Source: Owenia fusiformis
Lineage: Eukaryota > Annelida > Polychaeta > Sabellida > Oweniidae
NCBI GenBank assembly: GCA_903813345.2
Contig: CAIIXF020000009.1
Location: 2,110,001 to 2,174,000, forward strand
DNA: 64,000 nt
Direction: 5' to 3'
In this document: positions 43,957-57,078 of the stretch, one piece after another
Layout of the letters: each line of letters begins with the position of its first letter
Position numbering within the stretch: the first letter of the stretch is position 1
The notes under the pieces: generated by a model
The model's input: only the letters and a program-made list of their open reading frames with translations
Databases searched by the model: none
Told to the model about the DNA's origin: nothing
Translations under genes and position numbers: made by a program

Positions 43957-45354
43957 GTAAGAAATTTAGAATTCGAAGATACGCCCTGAATGTAAAACAT
44001 ATTCATTATTCTTTTTCTTTTTGTTTGTAATGAACCATTAAGGATATCCCTGTGGTATATACCCATTGGAAAGCTGTGAACCATGTGGTTCTAAATGTAT
44101 TTTAGTTGTTTTATTATATGAACTTTATGTTACTTGAAACACATTTCAGGAAATTCTTAAATCATCATGAGGAAATACTTGATGGGTTAAACTTTTATTA
44201 CAAAAGCGTGATATTGAAAACTTTAAAAGTAAATTTATTTTTAATGTGTACTATGTCAAAATAGGACGTATACATGACATGTACAAATTTGGATATTGCT
44301 ACACTAAAGTTTTCATTCAACATCTGATAACACAAAGATTTTTATCAACATGGCCACAAAAGTTAAAATATGAGTTAATTTCAAGTGTTTTTAGTTTATA
44401 ATTGGGTGCAGGACTCGCAGCCCTGTTTATCTTAGAATGTATGAGGTCCCCTTGAGTTGTTAAAACATATATCACGTTGAATGTGAAATGCGATTCAAGC
44501 ATAGATGGTCAAATACTAAAGCAAAGCAAATTTATCGCAAACTGAGAAGTTTTTCACAATAATTCTTTCAATAAATTAGATTTATATCTCCAGTATATTT
44601 TCTTGTCCTCATTTGTATGAATTGCCATTGTTGATACGAAGCATTTGGTCTAGACCATGTATTAAAGACAGTTCAAGAATTGTTTTATATGTACAAAAAG
44701 GTATCACACTAACTGAAAGTGGTATTCACCCAACACTAAGCCTTTATGTCTATTATTCTATGAGTATAATATGAATTCTAAATCTGTAGTCTTATTATCA
44801 AAACAATTTATTTTTATTGGTGCGTTCTTTGAGCCCAAGCAAACATTTCAGTTTGAATGATCAGGTGCTTAGTTCTAAATATGTGACCGAAGTTTGAAAA
44901 TATAGTTTAACCATATAAGCATAATCTATCATGATGAAAAAAGTTATATTGGGAATTCTTTGAAAAAATTAACTTAAAATATATTAGTATTTTGATTTGA
45001 TTATATTTGAATTTCCCGCCATTTTAGCAGCAAAGGTTTATTGGTCATCAAATATACACTATGAAACACATTATTTTCTACATTCTATTAGATAAAGTAG
45101 ATCAAGTAAAGTTACATAATTTGCATATTTTAAACTTTATTATATTATTTATTTATTATATTTTATTGCTATAATAGCATTTTTAAAATTTGTGATGTCA
45201 TCAGATTACATCGTGGTGTCATTTAGGGTTAAATGTTAAAGCCAGGTTCAGAGACTCCTGAATAATAGAGCAATAGGTAGAAACTCTACGAAATAGCAAA
45301 AATGTGCAATATGCATTTTTGTTGACTATATAATAAAGATTTGTATGATGATTG
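43957..45354 (+). other. PDE5-like intron, plain sequence
   Basis: No exon starting with the expected DPRFN continuation is seen here or up to 64000, so intron 1 probably exceeds 20 kb or the gene is broken. Nothing else recognised in this part. Confidence 0.5.
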
Positions 45355-45432
45355 CATCTGTAACATTTGTTACATATTTCCATTTGTAACATTTGTTATA
45401 CATTTCTATCTGTAACATTTGTTACATATCTC
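45355..45432. repeat. three copies of palindromic TGTAACATTTGTTACA
   Basis: Copies at about 45359, 45384 and 45413, spaced 25-30 bases; the middle one has TTGTTATACA. Confidence 0.7.
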
Positions 45433-45954
45433 CAGGTCTTGACATTTTTTAATTATTTATTAATTATAGGGGGCCCTTTTAAAATTCAGGCCTTCTTGTT
45501 GAAGATTTTGGCCTCAAATGAAGGTTGAAAGTTTTCTATATACACCAAAATGCATTATAACAGATAACATAAACCAGGGAGTGGTTGAAACAATTCTAAA
45601 TTATTTAGGAGTAAAGAATGTTTAAACTATAATTTATAGGTTATGTTTTTCAAATGGAGTATTTTTAATATAAGGAAATATAATACGTTATAGATAAAGT
45701 TGAGATGGAGGCATGATAGCAATTTCTTTCATATTTTTCTATTTCATGATTGCAGCATATCTTTGTGAATAGGGTTCAGGAAACCTATCAACAGGTAGCT
45801 AATATAATATTGGAGATTGCTCTTAAAGATATAGATGTAAGGGAAAAAAATCAATTAGTGACAGGGATCACTTCTTAATATAGAGTACACTTTCTTCATA
45901 TGTTTAAATGAACAATGTTCTTTTTAATTAAAAAGTTACTGTTTTCTTGTAAGC

Positions 45955-46225
45955 TACCGTTTGCATTCGTTCGACGTCACTTCTTAAAAGAGAGCTTCGT
46001 CTTCAATCAGATTTCGTTGTAGAAATATGGACGACGGACTGACATCACCGCATAGTTAATGCGCACATATTTAGCACGTGTTCCTTCCACTTTGCTGACT
46101 GGTTGAGAAAGGGTCAATGTGGTAGATTTGAAAGGATTTATTACCCAGGCTGTCACAGGCACCACTCTTTGGGGCAGGGCTGCTAAACTGTAATATAGTC
46201 TATACTAGGCAGAGGGTAGTTTGTA
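45955..46225. repeat. dispersed repeat (TTTGCATTCGTTCGACGTCA), copy
   Basis: Homologous to 38708-39075, about 100 bases shorter in the middle. Confidence 0.6.
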
Positions 46226-46371
46226 GACTCTACGTGCAGGGAATTTATAAGCAACTTATTGCGTAACTACAAAACATGCAAGCATCTAGTTTTTGAATGA
46301 CTTTCTCTTATGGTTGATTGTTCTTAACTTTTCTTAAATGATGTTCAAGGGAGCAAATGGTATATAGTTAA

Positions 46372-46639
46372 TTATCCTACACTTAGTGTACTAAATGTAT
46401 AATAACATGAAAAAATAAATTTGATATTTATTGGCAAAATGAATATCCGGAGGATATCGTAACGATATACTCCGGGCGGAGGATATCATGACGATATACT
46501 CCGGAAAACCCAATATGCGGAGGATATTGTGACGATATACTCCGCTTGTTGATTTCCCGCCAAATTGACTCTATTTGGCATGAAATTCATTTTACAATAA
46601 TGTTATACATTCAGTACACCCCTTGTAAGTGTAGGATAA
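46372..46639. mobile_element. TTATCC/GGATAA element with three internal palindromes
   Basis: Ends TTATCCTACACTTA and TAAGTGTAGGATAA, with a subterminal pair around GTACTAAATGTATAA and TTATACATTCAGTAC. Inside, a 27-base imperfect palindrome (CGGAGGATATCG ... CGATATACTCCG) occurs three times (46447-46473, 46477-46503, 46517-46543). No clear target duplication. Confidence 0.65.
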
Positions 46640-47170
46640 TAAGAACATCCTATGGTTTTTTCAGAATATCATTTTAATCTACTCGGTGATATTGATATAT
46701 GCACTCGTTCGCTTCGCTCTCTTGTGCAGATATCAATATCACCTCGTAGATAAAAATGATATTCCTCAAAATCATAGGATATCCTATAATTATCCCATGG
46801 TTGCAAGGATATAGATCGAATATCACATGAAGATATTTTTGATATGTTGATCAAGATATCATATTTTAGCAAAACATTCACAAACCATCGAATATCACTT
46901 TTAAACTATCGAATATCACGTCTTAAAAAGTGATATTTGATGGTTTGAAAAGTGATATTCGATGGTTTCGAATTTTTTCAAAAAAAATTCTTTTTACATT
47001 TTTTAATTATTTTCAAAAATATTTAAAACAAATTTCAAAATTTCAAATTTTTTTTTCAACTTTTTTTCACAATTTTTTCAATTATTTTTTGACATTTTTT
47101 CTCAAATTTTATTTTTCAACTTTTTTCGCTGATAATGATTTCCCATGGGATAAACGGACAATCCTATGGT
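46640..47170. repeat. hairpins and T-rich tract, TTATCC family
   Basis: A hairpin around GTGATATTGATATATGCACT (46686-46760) is followed by TTATCCCATGG at 46794 and its inverse CCATGGGATAA at about 47142-47152. These enclose ATCGAATATCACTTTT repeats in both orientations and a T-rich tract (46975-47125) like that at 14323. Confidence 0.5.
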
Positions 47171-49913
47171 TTTTCAAATGACTGGCATTTAAAAATGCAT
47201 GATAATATTAGTTATCCATCAAAAACCATTATATAAGTCATATCTAGATTGCTTTTCCATGATATATCAATGGTATAACATATTTCTTTACTTTAACTAG
47301 AAATTTCTATCAAAATTAGAAAGTTATTCCAATTTTAGAATTTAGAAGGTTGCATTTTTAGAGTCACCCTGTATATCTGTAAACCTTGTAAAAATTAAAA
47401 ATTAAAATATATTCTGACAAATATGTGGTTCAAATTTCATCAACTTCAGAAAAGAAATATCTGTTTGATACTGCTACAATGCATGCTGTAAAAGAGATTG
47501 TCAAATGATAAGTGAAATCATCTTATTGGAGTAACACAATATGTACGTATGCTACAAAAAGCAAATGTTTTCATATTATTTAGGTCTGACCAAAAAGTTA
47601 TACAAATGAAATCAAGGTTTAACACAACATTGCCTGTATTGTGGATTTTACTTGCTACTTTTTATTTCCGATAATATTAGCTTTCTTGATGAAATATTAT
47701 ATTTGTAGAAAGGCCAATCATATATTTTTAATTAATAAGCCCTTGATGGGTAGAAAGCATATGGATTATTTGAGCCAAACCCTTACAAAAAAAAACAAAT
47801 GAACCCAATATTTCAATATTTTTGTCCGATATTAAACTCGACAATATTTTTTGGAATTCATATAGAATTTATCATATGATTTCTATCCTACTCCTAGAAT
47901 TATATTTTTCAAAGTATTTTACAAATAAGGAAATTATTATTATTATTAAAGGGGCAGTGGGGAATGTTGTAATTTGTGTTTAGTTGCAATTGAAGTATTC
48001 TATAATCTGAATGTAGATGATGATGGTATATGATGATTGTAAATATCTAACATATTAACTTGCTATAGAAGTGGTATTTATTGCAAATATATTCAAATAA
48101 TATGAGTTTTATGAATTATATCATCTATTTCCGACCAGCTGTCAAATGGCTTATACCCTGATCTTTTAAAAACTACTGTGTTTCACTCTTATTAAGAGCA
48201 GAGGTCAGATACAGTACTTAACCTGATGTAATGGAAAAGTTGTGAGAGCCCCTTGGTATTAGAGGTTTTGACAAAATAGAAATTGGGCTGTCCAATGTCT
48301 TACCCCTGGTGGCAACCTAGGGAGTTGATTTCCCCACCCTGAGAATACTATAGTAGCTGGTGAAATAAAGTCAAAATTCCTGTCACCTGGAATATGCAAT
48401 CCTTAAATCCTTAAACTCCTGTGATGAAGTACAATGTGAAAATTCCAACCCCTGCCTATCCTCCTGTGTTGGGGTCTTAAATGGTACATATCGTACCGAA
48501 TGCAAAAACATAAAAGAAACAAAAATATATTTAACTCAATCTGATATATAGGCTGTGAAACCAAAAATGTATATCACTCCTTTGGTAAATTAGATTCCGA
48601 TCATGAAGAAAACATGATTTTATTGAGAAACTGAAAATTACATATTCTTTATTTATTTCTGCATTTGTAAATCTTAGCGCAGATTCCATGATTTCTAACG
48701 TAAATGTAACATAAAATGTTCATCTCTGAGACACTGTACAAAAAGTGTTACGCAAGAACTGGAATATTCAGGTCAAACCCTGGGCCATTAGGTAATAGTT
48801 TACCCTCTGAGTGTCTTTAAGAGTTTGCATTGTGCCAGAGCTCCATTAAACCATGCTAATATGTTTACATGTCCATGTAAAGATATCTGTCTTTGAGAGA
48901 TGACAACTATTTTTTGCTTGAGAATATTCTGAAGTTTCAGCTAATTCCGTATCGTAGAGGTGGAGACAAAGTTGATCATCTGTCTTAAAAAGGGTAATTG
49001 GTACTAAAGCCTGGTCTAAGTCTTTTGCATTAGGCCAATTGTTACATGCTTGCATCATAGAAAGTATACCCTTAAAAATAAAATGAGACACAAGGTATGG
49101 TTAGAAATATAATTCTTAAATATTGAAATAAAACATCAATGATTAAATTTTCTTCAATTCTCAATATGACCGAGTACTTATGAAATGTGTCTTACTTTAC
49201 ATTTGTCGCTAATTTTTCATTTTTTCATCTTTTGTTTGTGACATTTTATGCAGAAGCAAAGTCTGCCAAAGTAAACAGTACCATAGAATTCCTATGAATT
49301 TGCCTGTCAAAATATTTACATATTGGCTATATGTCAGTTGGGAACTTTGATGTATGATTTCGAAATGAAGGCAGAAATCTAGAAAATAACCCTGAGTCTC
49401 AAATATGAGCAATGATAAAAATAACTGCTCTCTGACTAGGAAATACACTTCAACAGTTTTGATGCTTGATCTTCATGACCCCAAATGGTATTGCCATGAC
49501 TTTTCAAGGGAGCTTGAATATTAAATAAGACCACTAATTCTTGTTTTGCGAAGAATTTTGATTAAACTTATCTAATTCTAAGGGTACAAATCAAGCCCTC
49601 CTCCTAATGAGCAATGATTGAAAAGGGTATGAATCTCAAATTGCTGGCATGATTTATGAATGATTGAGACCTAAAAGTTGCACTGTGGAGTTGAACATTC
49701 TTCTAATAATCTTCAAAGAAAAAATATCACTCGAAGTTTCATCAATTATTTTGACACCTGTCAAAAAATGAAATGTACTTTTGTGATGATATACTGCTCA
49801 ATAATTTGGAAAAATAAATGTTATTTTTGCCAAGTCTATTCAACGATGAAATCAATCATGTTGTGTGAATTCTTGCATTTCTGCAAGTCTTTGCCATTCT
49901 GATATCCACACAT
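47171..49913. other. PDE5-like intron or spacer, nothing recognised
   Basis: AT-rich, (ATT)n-type tract near 47935-47949, no supported exon. Confidence 0.4.
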
Positions 49914-50113
49914 TGATCTCCCCAGGATTGTTCTTAGGTAGGTGCAAAATTCTCATTTTCACAATTCAGACCAAAAATGGTCAAAATATGTCAATTTTTC
50001 ATGATTTTTCCCCATTTTCAAGTGGGTGCAAATGGATTTTTAGGTGGGTGCAAGCCTATTTTCAAAATCTCAGTTGGGTGCTACGCCCACTTGATTTAAT
50101 GCTGGGGAGATCA
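49914..50113. mobile_element. MITE with TGATCTCCCCAG ends
   Basis: TGATCTCCCCAG and CTGGGGAGATCA bound 200 bases that contain three GGTGGGTGCAA-like motifs. Confidence 0.6.
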
Positions 50114-50353
50114 CTGCTATACATTTGCTCTGTTTCTTAAAATGTCAAGAATGACAAGAAACGAGACAGTTATTCAAGATGCTCTCTGTAATCATACATG
50201 ACTGACTAATGTAACTCAGAATTAATCGAATATTATTTGGCAGCCTTGGGACGTTTAAACGTCTTGTCTGATTATATTTATATTCCTCTATTTCTCTCCC
50301 AAATTTGAATTAAGTTTCTGCTTTGCTTGCATTTCTGTAAAAGTTAATGTCTT

Positions 50354-50530
50354 CAGGGGCGGATCTAGGATTTTGTGTTAGGGGGGGGGGGGGGGCGTGT
50401 GATGATAACTGTGAGCGAATTTAAAAAAGATTCAAATTTTGTAAAAAGCAATGAGGCAAAACACAAATTTTCCGACTTTTTAGGGGGGGAGGCGTGCGCC
50501 CCCCACGCCCCTGTTTAGATCCGCTGGTGG
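50354..50530. repeat. G-rich dispersed repeat (CAGGGGCGGATCTAGGA)
   Basis: CAGGGGCGGATCTAGGATTT, then 15 G (50381-50395), ending GCGCCCCCCACGCCCCTG and GATCCGCTGG, partly inverse to the start. Repeats of this type are widespread in invertebrates. Confidence 0.5.
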
Positions 50531-52165
50531 TCTAAACAACAACAAATCCTCTCTTCTATTTATCTTCAAACACTACCTCATTTCAATTTATATTAGTCTT
50601 GCTTCCAAGCCAGAAAAATGTATGGACAAGTTTGGAACTGAACTGTTTTATAAATATTTCCTCGCATCTGAGCACTTAATCCAGCATGTATGTAAGACTA
50701 GATTAATCTGTTGACTACTTGGGACCATAAAAATCTTCACTCAAGTGTCTGAAATGTCCAACCCATGAATACTAGATGAATCAGAAGAACAAAAGTCGCC
50801 TTACATTACATACTTTTCTTTGTAGAATTTCAATAAATTGCCTGATTTTCTTGCATTTATGTACAATTTAGAATATTGACTACATGCTTTTTGCTTTATT
50901 CCTTGCTGATTTCACTGTTCTCTATATTATTTTTTATCTTAATACATATATGAACTGTAAGGTCCTCCTTATTTCCTTGAAGATCCAAGATTTCTTTACT
51001 GGTAACATTCATCTAGAGTGCATCTGAGGTCAATGCCATGCCAACTAATCATTATTTTTCTATTTTTCGTTTTGGATTGGGGGCCAATTGATAATCAAAC
51101 AAAATTCATAGATTTAATTATGATAAGTCAAATAGATTTTTTGAAATCACCAATTCATTTATTTCATTAATTAGAGGGGTCTCCCCACAGCCATTTTGTT
51201 AATTGACAATAAGTGAATGTTAAATGAGTATTAACATTTTGGTGAACCTTTTTATACCATCTACCCTGTGCAAGCATGGTTGGTCATATCCCATACTCTA
51301 GGTATAACATAAACATCTGGACATCAATTTATCTATAATTATTCGCTAATTCTCATATGGTCAATTTTATTGATTCTTTAAGATATGGAAGCATATAAAG
51401 TGGTTCTGTTACATCTTGGACTTTCAAAGTGGATTAGTACATGTTGTTACCCTTTTGTAGATGAACTAGGCTCTGTTCCTTGGGGTAATAGGCTCTACGA
51501 AACCTTCTTCCCAAATTACCATCAACACCCATCAACAGTATATATGATCAATATTATTAGTCCATGAATACCTAGAATGCCTAGGCGATTGGTAGTAGAA
51601 ATTAAACATATTTTTGTTATAAAAACCTTCTAGCTCTCTGTTTTGCTATTTGATTGGTTCACAAAATGGCAGTGACCTAAACTGTGAAATGATCAGTATA
51701 AGCTAGAGGGCTGCTCTCTAGCTATAAAACTCAGGGTAACAGTCTGTTGATTGTAAATTCCTAGATTATCATATGTCTGCAACTTCAAATAATTTCCAGA
51801 TATTGAGCTTTGTATTTATAACACAGAACTATAAATAACATTTGTTGTTTTCATAAACAGATTCCTGTAACATCTAAATGTTATTGGCTTGAAGAAAAAA
51901 ACAGATCAATGTGCAATATAGCAAAATGACCTTAAAGGGCCAAGAGCAGTTGGAAATATCAACTATGGAACAACATATTAGTCATTAGTAGCTGCTTTTG
52001 ATGTTTAATGTGGTGAATCGTGATTTGATTTTGATTGTTTTATAAATACACGGTATCCCTAAAGCTCTTGTAAAAAATGTTTATCATAAGAACTTCTGAA
52101 AAATAGAAATCAATAATTAACGTGAGAACATTATGTTGTGGGAATGTGGGGGAGTAAGTTCTTCA
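50531..52165. other. non-coding, nothing recognised
   Basis: No supported exon or repeat. A chance DPRF frame at 50986 was rejected as a PDE exon. Confidence 0.4.
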
Positions 52166-52373
52166 GGCTGTAGCCAGGGGGGGTTTGATGGGTCCGAGCG
52201 AACCCCCCCCCCCTTGGCCGAAAAATATTTCAAAATCATGCAGTTTTTCACCATTCTGAGCACTTTTCAGTGATTTTGGCCATTTTTGGACCAAAATTGT
52301 CACAAGTGAACCCCCCTTGAAATTTTTCAAAAAGTGAACAATGGATTTGGCAAATCCTGTCTACGGGCCTGTT
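52166..52373. repeat. G/C-rich dispersed repeat (GGCTGTAGCCAGGGGGGG)
   Basis: Starts GGCTGTAGCCAGG, contains 11 C (52203-52213), ends CCTGTCTACGGGCC, a rough inverse of the start. A start-like fragment (GGGGTGTAGCCAGC) is at 32765. Confidence 0.45.
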
Positions 52374-52904
52374 CTTCCAAAATGAATTCTTAAATCTCTC
52401 AGATTGTATGATTTGAGCCAGAATAACTTGCAAAAATTAAGGTAGTTCCACATGTTAACCATTTTTATGTAATTTTTGCAACTTTCAAGAAGGCCCATTT
52501 AATTGCCAATAATTAATATAAAATCTGTAATGCATTTTCACATTTTTATACAGATCACACAGTATGCTTGAACACATAGGTCAAAATCAAAATACTGTAT
52601 TTCAGTCAAAATGTTGAGATTCCCCATAAGAAATTTTCAACTTTTTATGAAACTTTTTTTGTGAAGTTCCAACCATCTCTCTAGACTATAATTGTAGTCA
52701 TGACCTTAAAATTGAAACTTTAAACTTGATATTATCACATCATAAATATGCAAAAAACTTGACCTTGTTTATTGACAAGCCTTAGATTATATTTACACTT
52801 CTTGATTAGCACAGCCATATATTTATGCAAGCCCAAAATTACCACTTTAATTTGTTTTAGACTTATTTTCTGAAGCGTGATTAGTATAATTGATTTACTG
52901 TAGA
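52374..52904. other. non-coding, nothing recognised
   Basis: No supported exon or repeat. Confidence 0.35.
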
Positions 52905-52985
52905 TCAGGGCTTGAGCGCCGGCATGTTCAGGCTAGGCGATTGGGCGCCGTAACCACGAGGTTGCGAGTTCAAGACGCGTGTGCT
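52905..52985 (+). repeat. possible decayed tRNA-derived (SINE) fragment
   Basis: GTAACCACGAGGTTGCGAGT followed by TCAAGACGCG resembles the anticodon-to-T-arm part of a tRNA with a B box (GAGTTCAAGAC). Upstream GAGCGCC and GGCGATTGGGCGCC could be remains of the D arm. It does not fold into a full cloverleaf by eye. Confidence 0.3.
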
Positions 52986-54349
52986 CCTTGTGTTTATTCA
53001 TTCATGATTTGTAGGAAAAATTTTCTAAAACCTGAAATGCATCAGTTTCATGTGATTCTATTTTTGTGATTCTGTTTTTATGTCACAAGTGATAACATAT
53101 ATTGTTATTGTTTCCATTCATATTTATATGAGTTTACCATAAAAATGTAGGTTAATCCGGTAGCCGAAAGCCGTTATTTGCATTCACGAATACAAGCTAA
53201 GGCTTTTAAGTTATTCTTTATCAGAACATGATGTTTTGCAATAACATAACAGATCAAAGTCTCTTCTCTGATTAACCCATTTTATTTTTTATTTTTAGAT
53301 TTTTCAAACAGTAAATAAGGTGAATTGATTTTTTCATCATGTTAATCTCACAACGGATATAGCCATTCATATGATCGAATTAATTTATCAATATGTTTCG
53401 TTTATCATAGATTTTTTTTATTTCTGTTTTTCTTTTATTTATTCCAATTAAGCTCTATAACTAGCAGGAAAGTTGATTATGCTGAATCAATGTCAAGTTA
53501 TACTTAAGTATATCTGATATTCCATGCATATTTAGTTGATATATAATGTAATAAATGTTTATTTATGATACAAATTGTTGCGCTTGAAGCAATAACATAA
53601 ATGCATATAAGTGTCAGAACTTAGAATTGTTATTTGTATTACTGTATTTGTATTGGTATATACATAGCAATCAATTCATTGAAAATACCCTGATTGTCAG
53701 AGCCTGATGCATTGTGGATAAGATGCTCTTTTAAAGAAGGATAATCAAATTATTGTAAAGGGTAGACTGGAAATGACGGGGCATCTTAACATACTTACCC
53801 TAAGGTTCCTTTTTTGTACAATCGTAGCTTATGTATCTTCCTAGAAAATTGTCTCCTTTTTGACAAACAATAACTTGCAATGATCATAGTTGACAACAGT
53901 TCCAGAACTGATAATGGGGGGGGGGATGTTTTTGAATGATGTTGACCCAGGTCGATTTAACCTTGGGGGGGGGTATATTATTGTATAAAATAAGATAAAA
54001 TGAGAAATAATTGTATTTAATGAAAACTATGATTCTGATAAGATAATTAGAATTTGGAACGAAAATGTGTCCTATTTGAAATTCCGTAGGTCCATAGCCA
54101 GCTTTTGCCAAGAGATTCACTTTCCAATAGATTCCAGAGGGAGGTCACCTTTGACAGCCTAAAATAACATGATATTGTGCTCAGAATAGTGAAAACGGCA
54201 CGATTTTGAAAGAATTTTTGGCCAAAGGGGATGGGGTTATGGGCTTGTCTTGGTTGCACACAAAAGTTTAAGAATAACTAAAAAATAGAATAGGTGGTAA
54301 ATGTTTGTTTTTCTTGGTACAAGTATCTACAATCTCATCTTTAGCTGTA
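52986..54349. other. non-coding, nothing firm
   Basis: G runs at 53916-53925 and 53965-53973; no supported exon. Confidence 0.35.
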
Positions 54350-54535
54350 CAGTAAAACCTGTCTTAGGGAACACCTCTCTCTAGTGAACACCTGTCTCTA
54401 ACGGACACCCATCCTCTACACATACTCTACTGGCTTCTTTATTTGAATTACCCTCTCTGTAGCGAACACCTACCAACACTGAATGTTATTTCTAGGAAAA
54501 AATGTTCAATATACACAGGTTTTACTATAATCTGA
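54350..54535. mobile_element. pogo-like MITE, compact copy
   Basis: CAGTAAAACCTGTCTTAGGG at the start (after TA), CACAGGTTTTACTATA at the end; homologous to 33146-33600 but with only three GAACACCTGTCT units. Confidence 0.7.
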
Positions 54536-54740
54536 AAGCTACAGTTTGCATGAATGAGCTTGTTAACCATTCATTTCCTTTTTTGTTTTATGGTTGATGA
54601 ATATTTCCTATTGCTAAATATACATATACCAGCATATGGATCTATATGATCTATTGATTAATTACTGCTATATATCATTGCATCGGAATTATTAAACAAG
54701 TATGTGATATGTTTGGTGGATTATTAGCAGAATGGTTGCT

Positions 54741-54884
54741 AATGCCTGGGTCACATTTGCTCCGATCCATCGGCTGGCGCCCGGCCGATAGAGCGTGTTG
54801 TTCAATATTGTATTCAATTTTGAACAAAATACTCAATCGACTGGGCGCCATAGTGAAAATCGGAGCAAATGTGATCAAGGCATT
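54741..54884. mobile_element. 144-base palindromic MITE
   Basis: AATGCCTGGGTCACATTTGC and its inverse GCAAATGTGATCAAGGCATT, with an inner hairpin around TTCAATTTTGAAC. A diverged relative is at 56559-56699 (GGTGACATTTGCTCGGATC; TATTGAACAAAATAC). Confidence 0.7.
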
Positions 54885-55093
54885 ATTTGATAGTAAAAGC
54901 TCATATACATTCTCTGAACACAGGCTTCCAGAACTCGTCGCTCTTTCTTGGAAGGAACATAGTGGACGATGTATGGAGCACTGCGTTTGGACAATGCTCA
55001 AATATATATATTGGGAGGCATCGTGACTTTCTATCATTTGCAAGGCAGAGAATATCAAACATTTCTCTCAGCTGCAAAGGGGAATATCATTAT

Positions 55094-55222
55094 GTCACCA
55101 CCACAAGTGGTGACATATTGTTCACTTTTTTTGTGGATGGTGTTCAGCAGAAGATGTTTGGCAGGCGGTGGATTACATTTGGTGTTTGTAACAAATGGCA
55201 TGTGTTAACATCATGTTAATGT
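55094..55222 (+). repeat. GTGGTGACAT dispersed repeat, copy
   Basis: TGTCACCACCACAAGTGGTG start, then TTTGTAACAAATGGCATG and a CATGTTAATGTC end; the open frames across it are incidental. Confidence 0.6.
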
Positions 55223-56558
55223 CTTATTTTGAGTGTGCTGAATATTTAGGATTGAGATGCTCTGATTATGAAATTGGGTATATAGCAAAGTCATGTTTCA
55301 AGTCCCTGTGCCTCCTTTTACCCACCGCCATTTTCTGTATTTAACTGCAACTTTCTGTCATCAACGTTGGTGAGAATATATGTGACTGACATTTGTTTGT
55401 GTCTATGCTTTTTATTTTGTAGTTTCACATCAAACCCTTGTACCCATCTACAATTACCATGGTAATTTTCATGTTTGAAAATCAAATTGGGAAGCGAACC
55501 ATCTATACAAAGCCCCTGATGTAAGGGTTTAATACTAGACGTATTGCTCTTTTTCCAATTTAATAAACGTTTCTGTTATCTCTTTCTCCATTAAAATCAC
55601 CATAACTACGTTGTTATTTTTCTGCAATATTTTTTTGTAATAGTCACATATTCAGGATATTGGACAAAAGTAATTCCTGAATCCTGACGCTAAATAATAC
55701 GAATCAATTCATCCAGAATAGCAAATTGAAAGTATAAATATGAAACGGTTCAAATTATAAGTACACACACGCTTCACGATGGCATATATATCGCTTTTAG
55801 TAAAAGTACAACTTCTCTTCAATGTCTGTGACTCCAACTAAAAAGTTCATTCGTTAATTATCTCTTATAATGTCAGTAGATCACTTGCTAGAATCGAGAG
55901 TGATTAGTAAAACCTTGACGAACGGATATCGCCGGATTAATTGGCTATTCTATAGCACTTAACAACTAAAATACAACCAATTTAGAAGCCAGTTTATCAC
56001 TTTAATCCACTCCTGTGGATTTTTCTGCAAATTGAACTGTGGGATGATCAATCTTGTGTTTTCCACTTCAGAACTCCAAGGTGGTCTGTTTTTTTATAAT
56101 TTTTTTATTTTTCTTATTTAAGATGAAATCAGGATTTCTCGTTATTCAATTGCAATATCTAATTACGTAATTTCGTGCTGATTATAAGAAGCATTCTTGC
56201 CTTTTAGAAACAGGGCTCTGAATCGTGTAATATACATCGTGTATGAGCTTGAAGTCTCTATTTCTTTCTCATATATTACAGCCTGAAACCTTTTTCCCAA
56301 ATTACAATATTCGATTATCTCTGTTAATGAAAAGGCATAAAAGGGTTGTTTGTTACAGCGAGTTGACGTTTTGAGGCAGTATTTTAAAATAATTTAATAC
56401 TTAAATCACCATAATGCTCCCCCCTGACTTCCATTAGTTACAAGTATCTCATCCGAGATACTGCCATTTATGGAAATCTATTTTTCTCTTTCACTTTCCC
56501 GAATGGTTCATCAATTTAGTGTTTTGCGAGTATCACTAGGACCGTTGCGCATAGTAAT
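55223..56558. other. non-coding, nothing recognised
   Basis: No supported exon or repeat. Confidence 0.35.
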
Positions 56559-56699
56559 ATGTAATGTCATGTCCCGGTGACATTTGCTCGGATCGACAAC
56601 ACCAGTGCCCTAAGCCGATGAGTATTTTGTTCAAAACTGAATGCAATATTGAACAAAATACTGAAAATTGTAGCTATTTGACCATGGCCTAATCATGTT
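56559..56699. mobile_element. diverged copy of the 144-base MITE
   Basis: Shares GTGACATTTGCTC and the TTTTGTTCAAAA / TTGAACAAAATACT core with 54741-54884. Confidence 0.45.
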
Positions 56700-56939
56700 T
56701 AAATTATGCTTATTCTGTACGAGTATGTGTTTTCCTCAGAGGATATTAACCAAAAGGTTCAAAGGGTTATGAAGTCAGCTCAACCTCATTCTTCTGACAT
56801 ATTTGTAGATTACTCTCTTCGAGAGTGACTTTGAATTTGTTTATCTTAGTTAGAGGTACTAATTGGGTACTCTTGGTCTCTGGATCTCAGAGTACTTGTG
56901 ATCATGCAATGAGTACATTAATTTTAGTGTTTTACATAA

Positions 56940-57078
56940 TTCTTTTCAATTTTTTCAATTCAATTCACATAACATTACCTACAACTTGTAGTAGTTTTCG
57001 TATATTTATTTTTGTAACATATTTATGTATATGTACTCATCTTGAAGATGGTAAATAAAATAACATAACATAACATAA
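56940..57078 (+). repeat. possible LINE 3' tail with (ATAAC)n
   Basis: AATTCAATTCACATAAC, TACTCATCTTGAAGATGG and TAAATAAA are followed by ATAACATAACATAAC, the kind of end seen at truncated non-LTR retrotransposons. No reverse transcriptase is visible, so the call is tentative. Confidence 0.3.

Noticed and set aside
50986-51000. Frame reading DPRF considered as the next PDE5 exon
   Set aside because: No proper acceptor, a stop codon three residues later, and no further GAF similarity.
54675-55219. Four overlapping frames of 79-127 residues on both strands
   Set aside because: They span a 144-base palindromic MITE and a GTGGTGACAT repeat; no splice signals or homology.
56825-57058. 77-residue frame before the (ATAAC)n tract
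   Set aside because: No reverse transcriptase or endonuclease motifs; kept only as a possible LINE tail.
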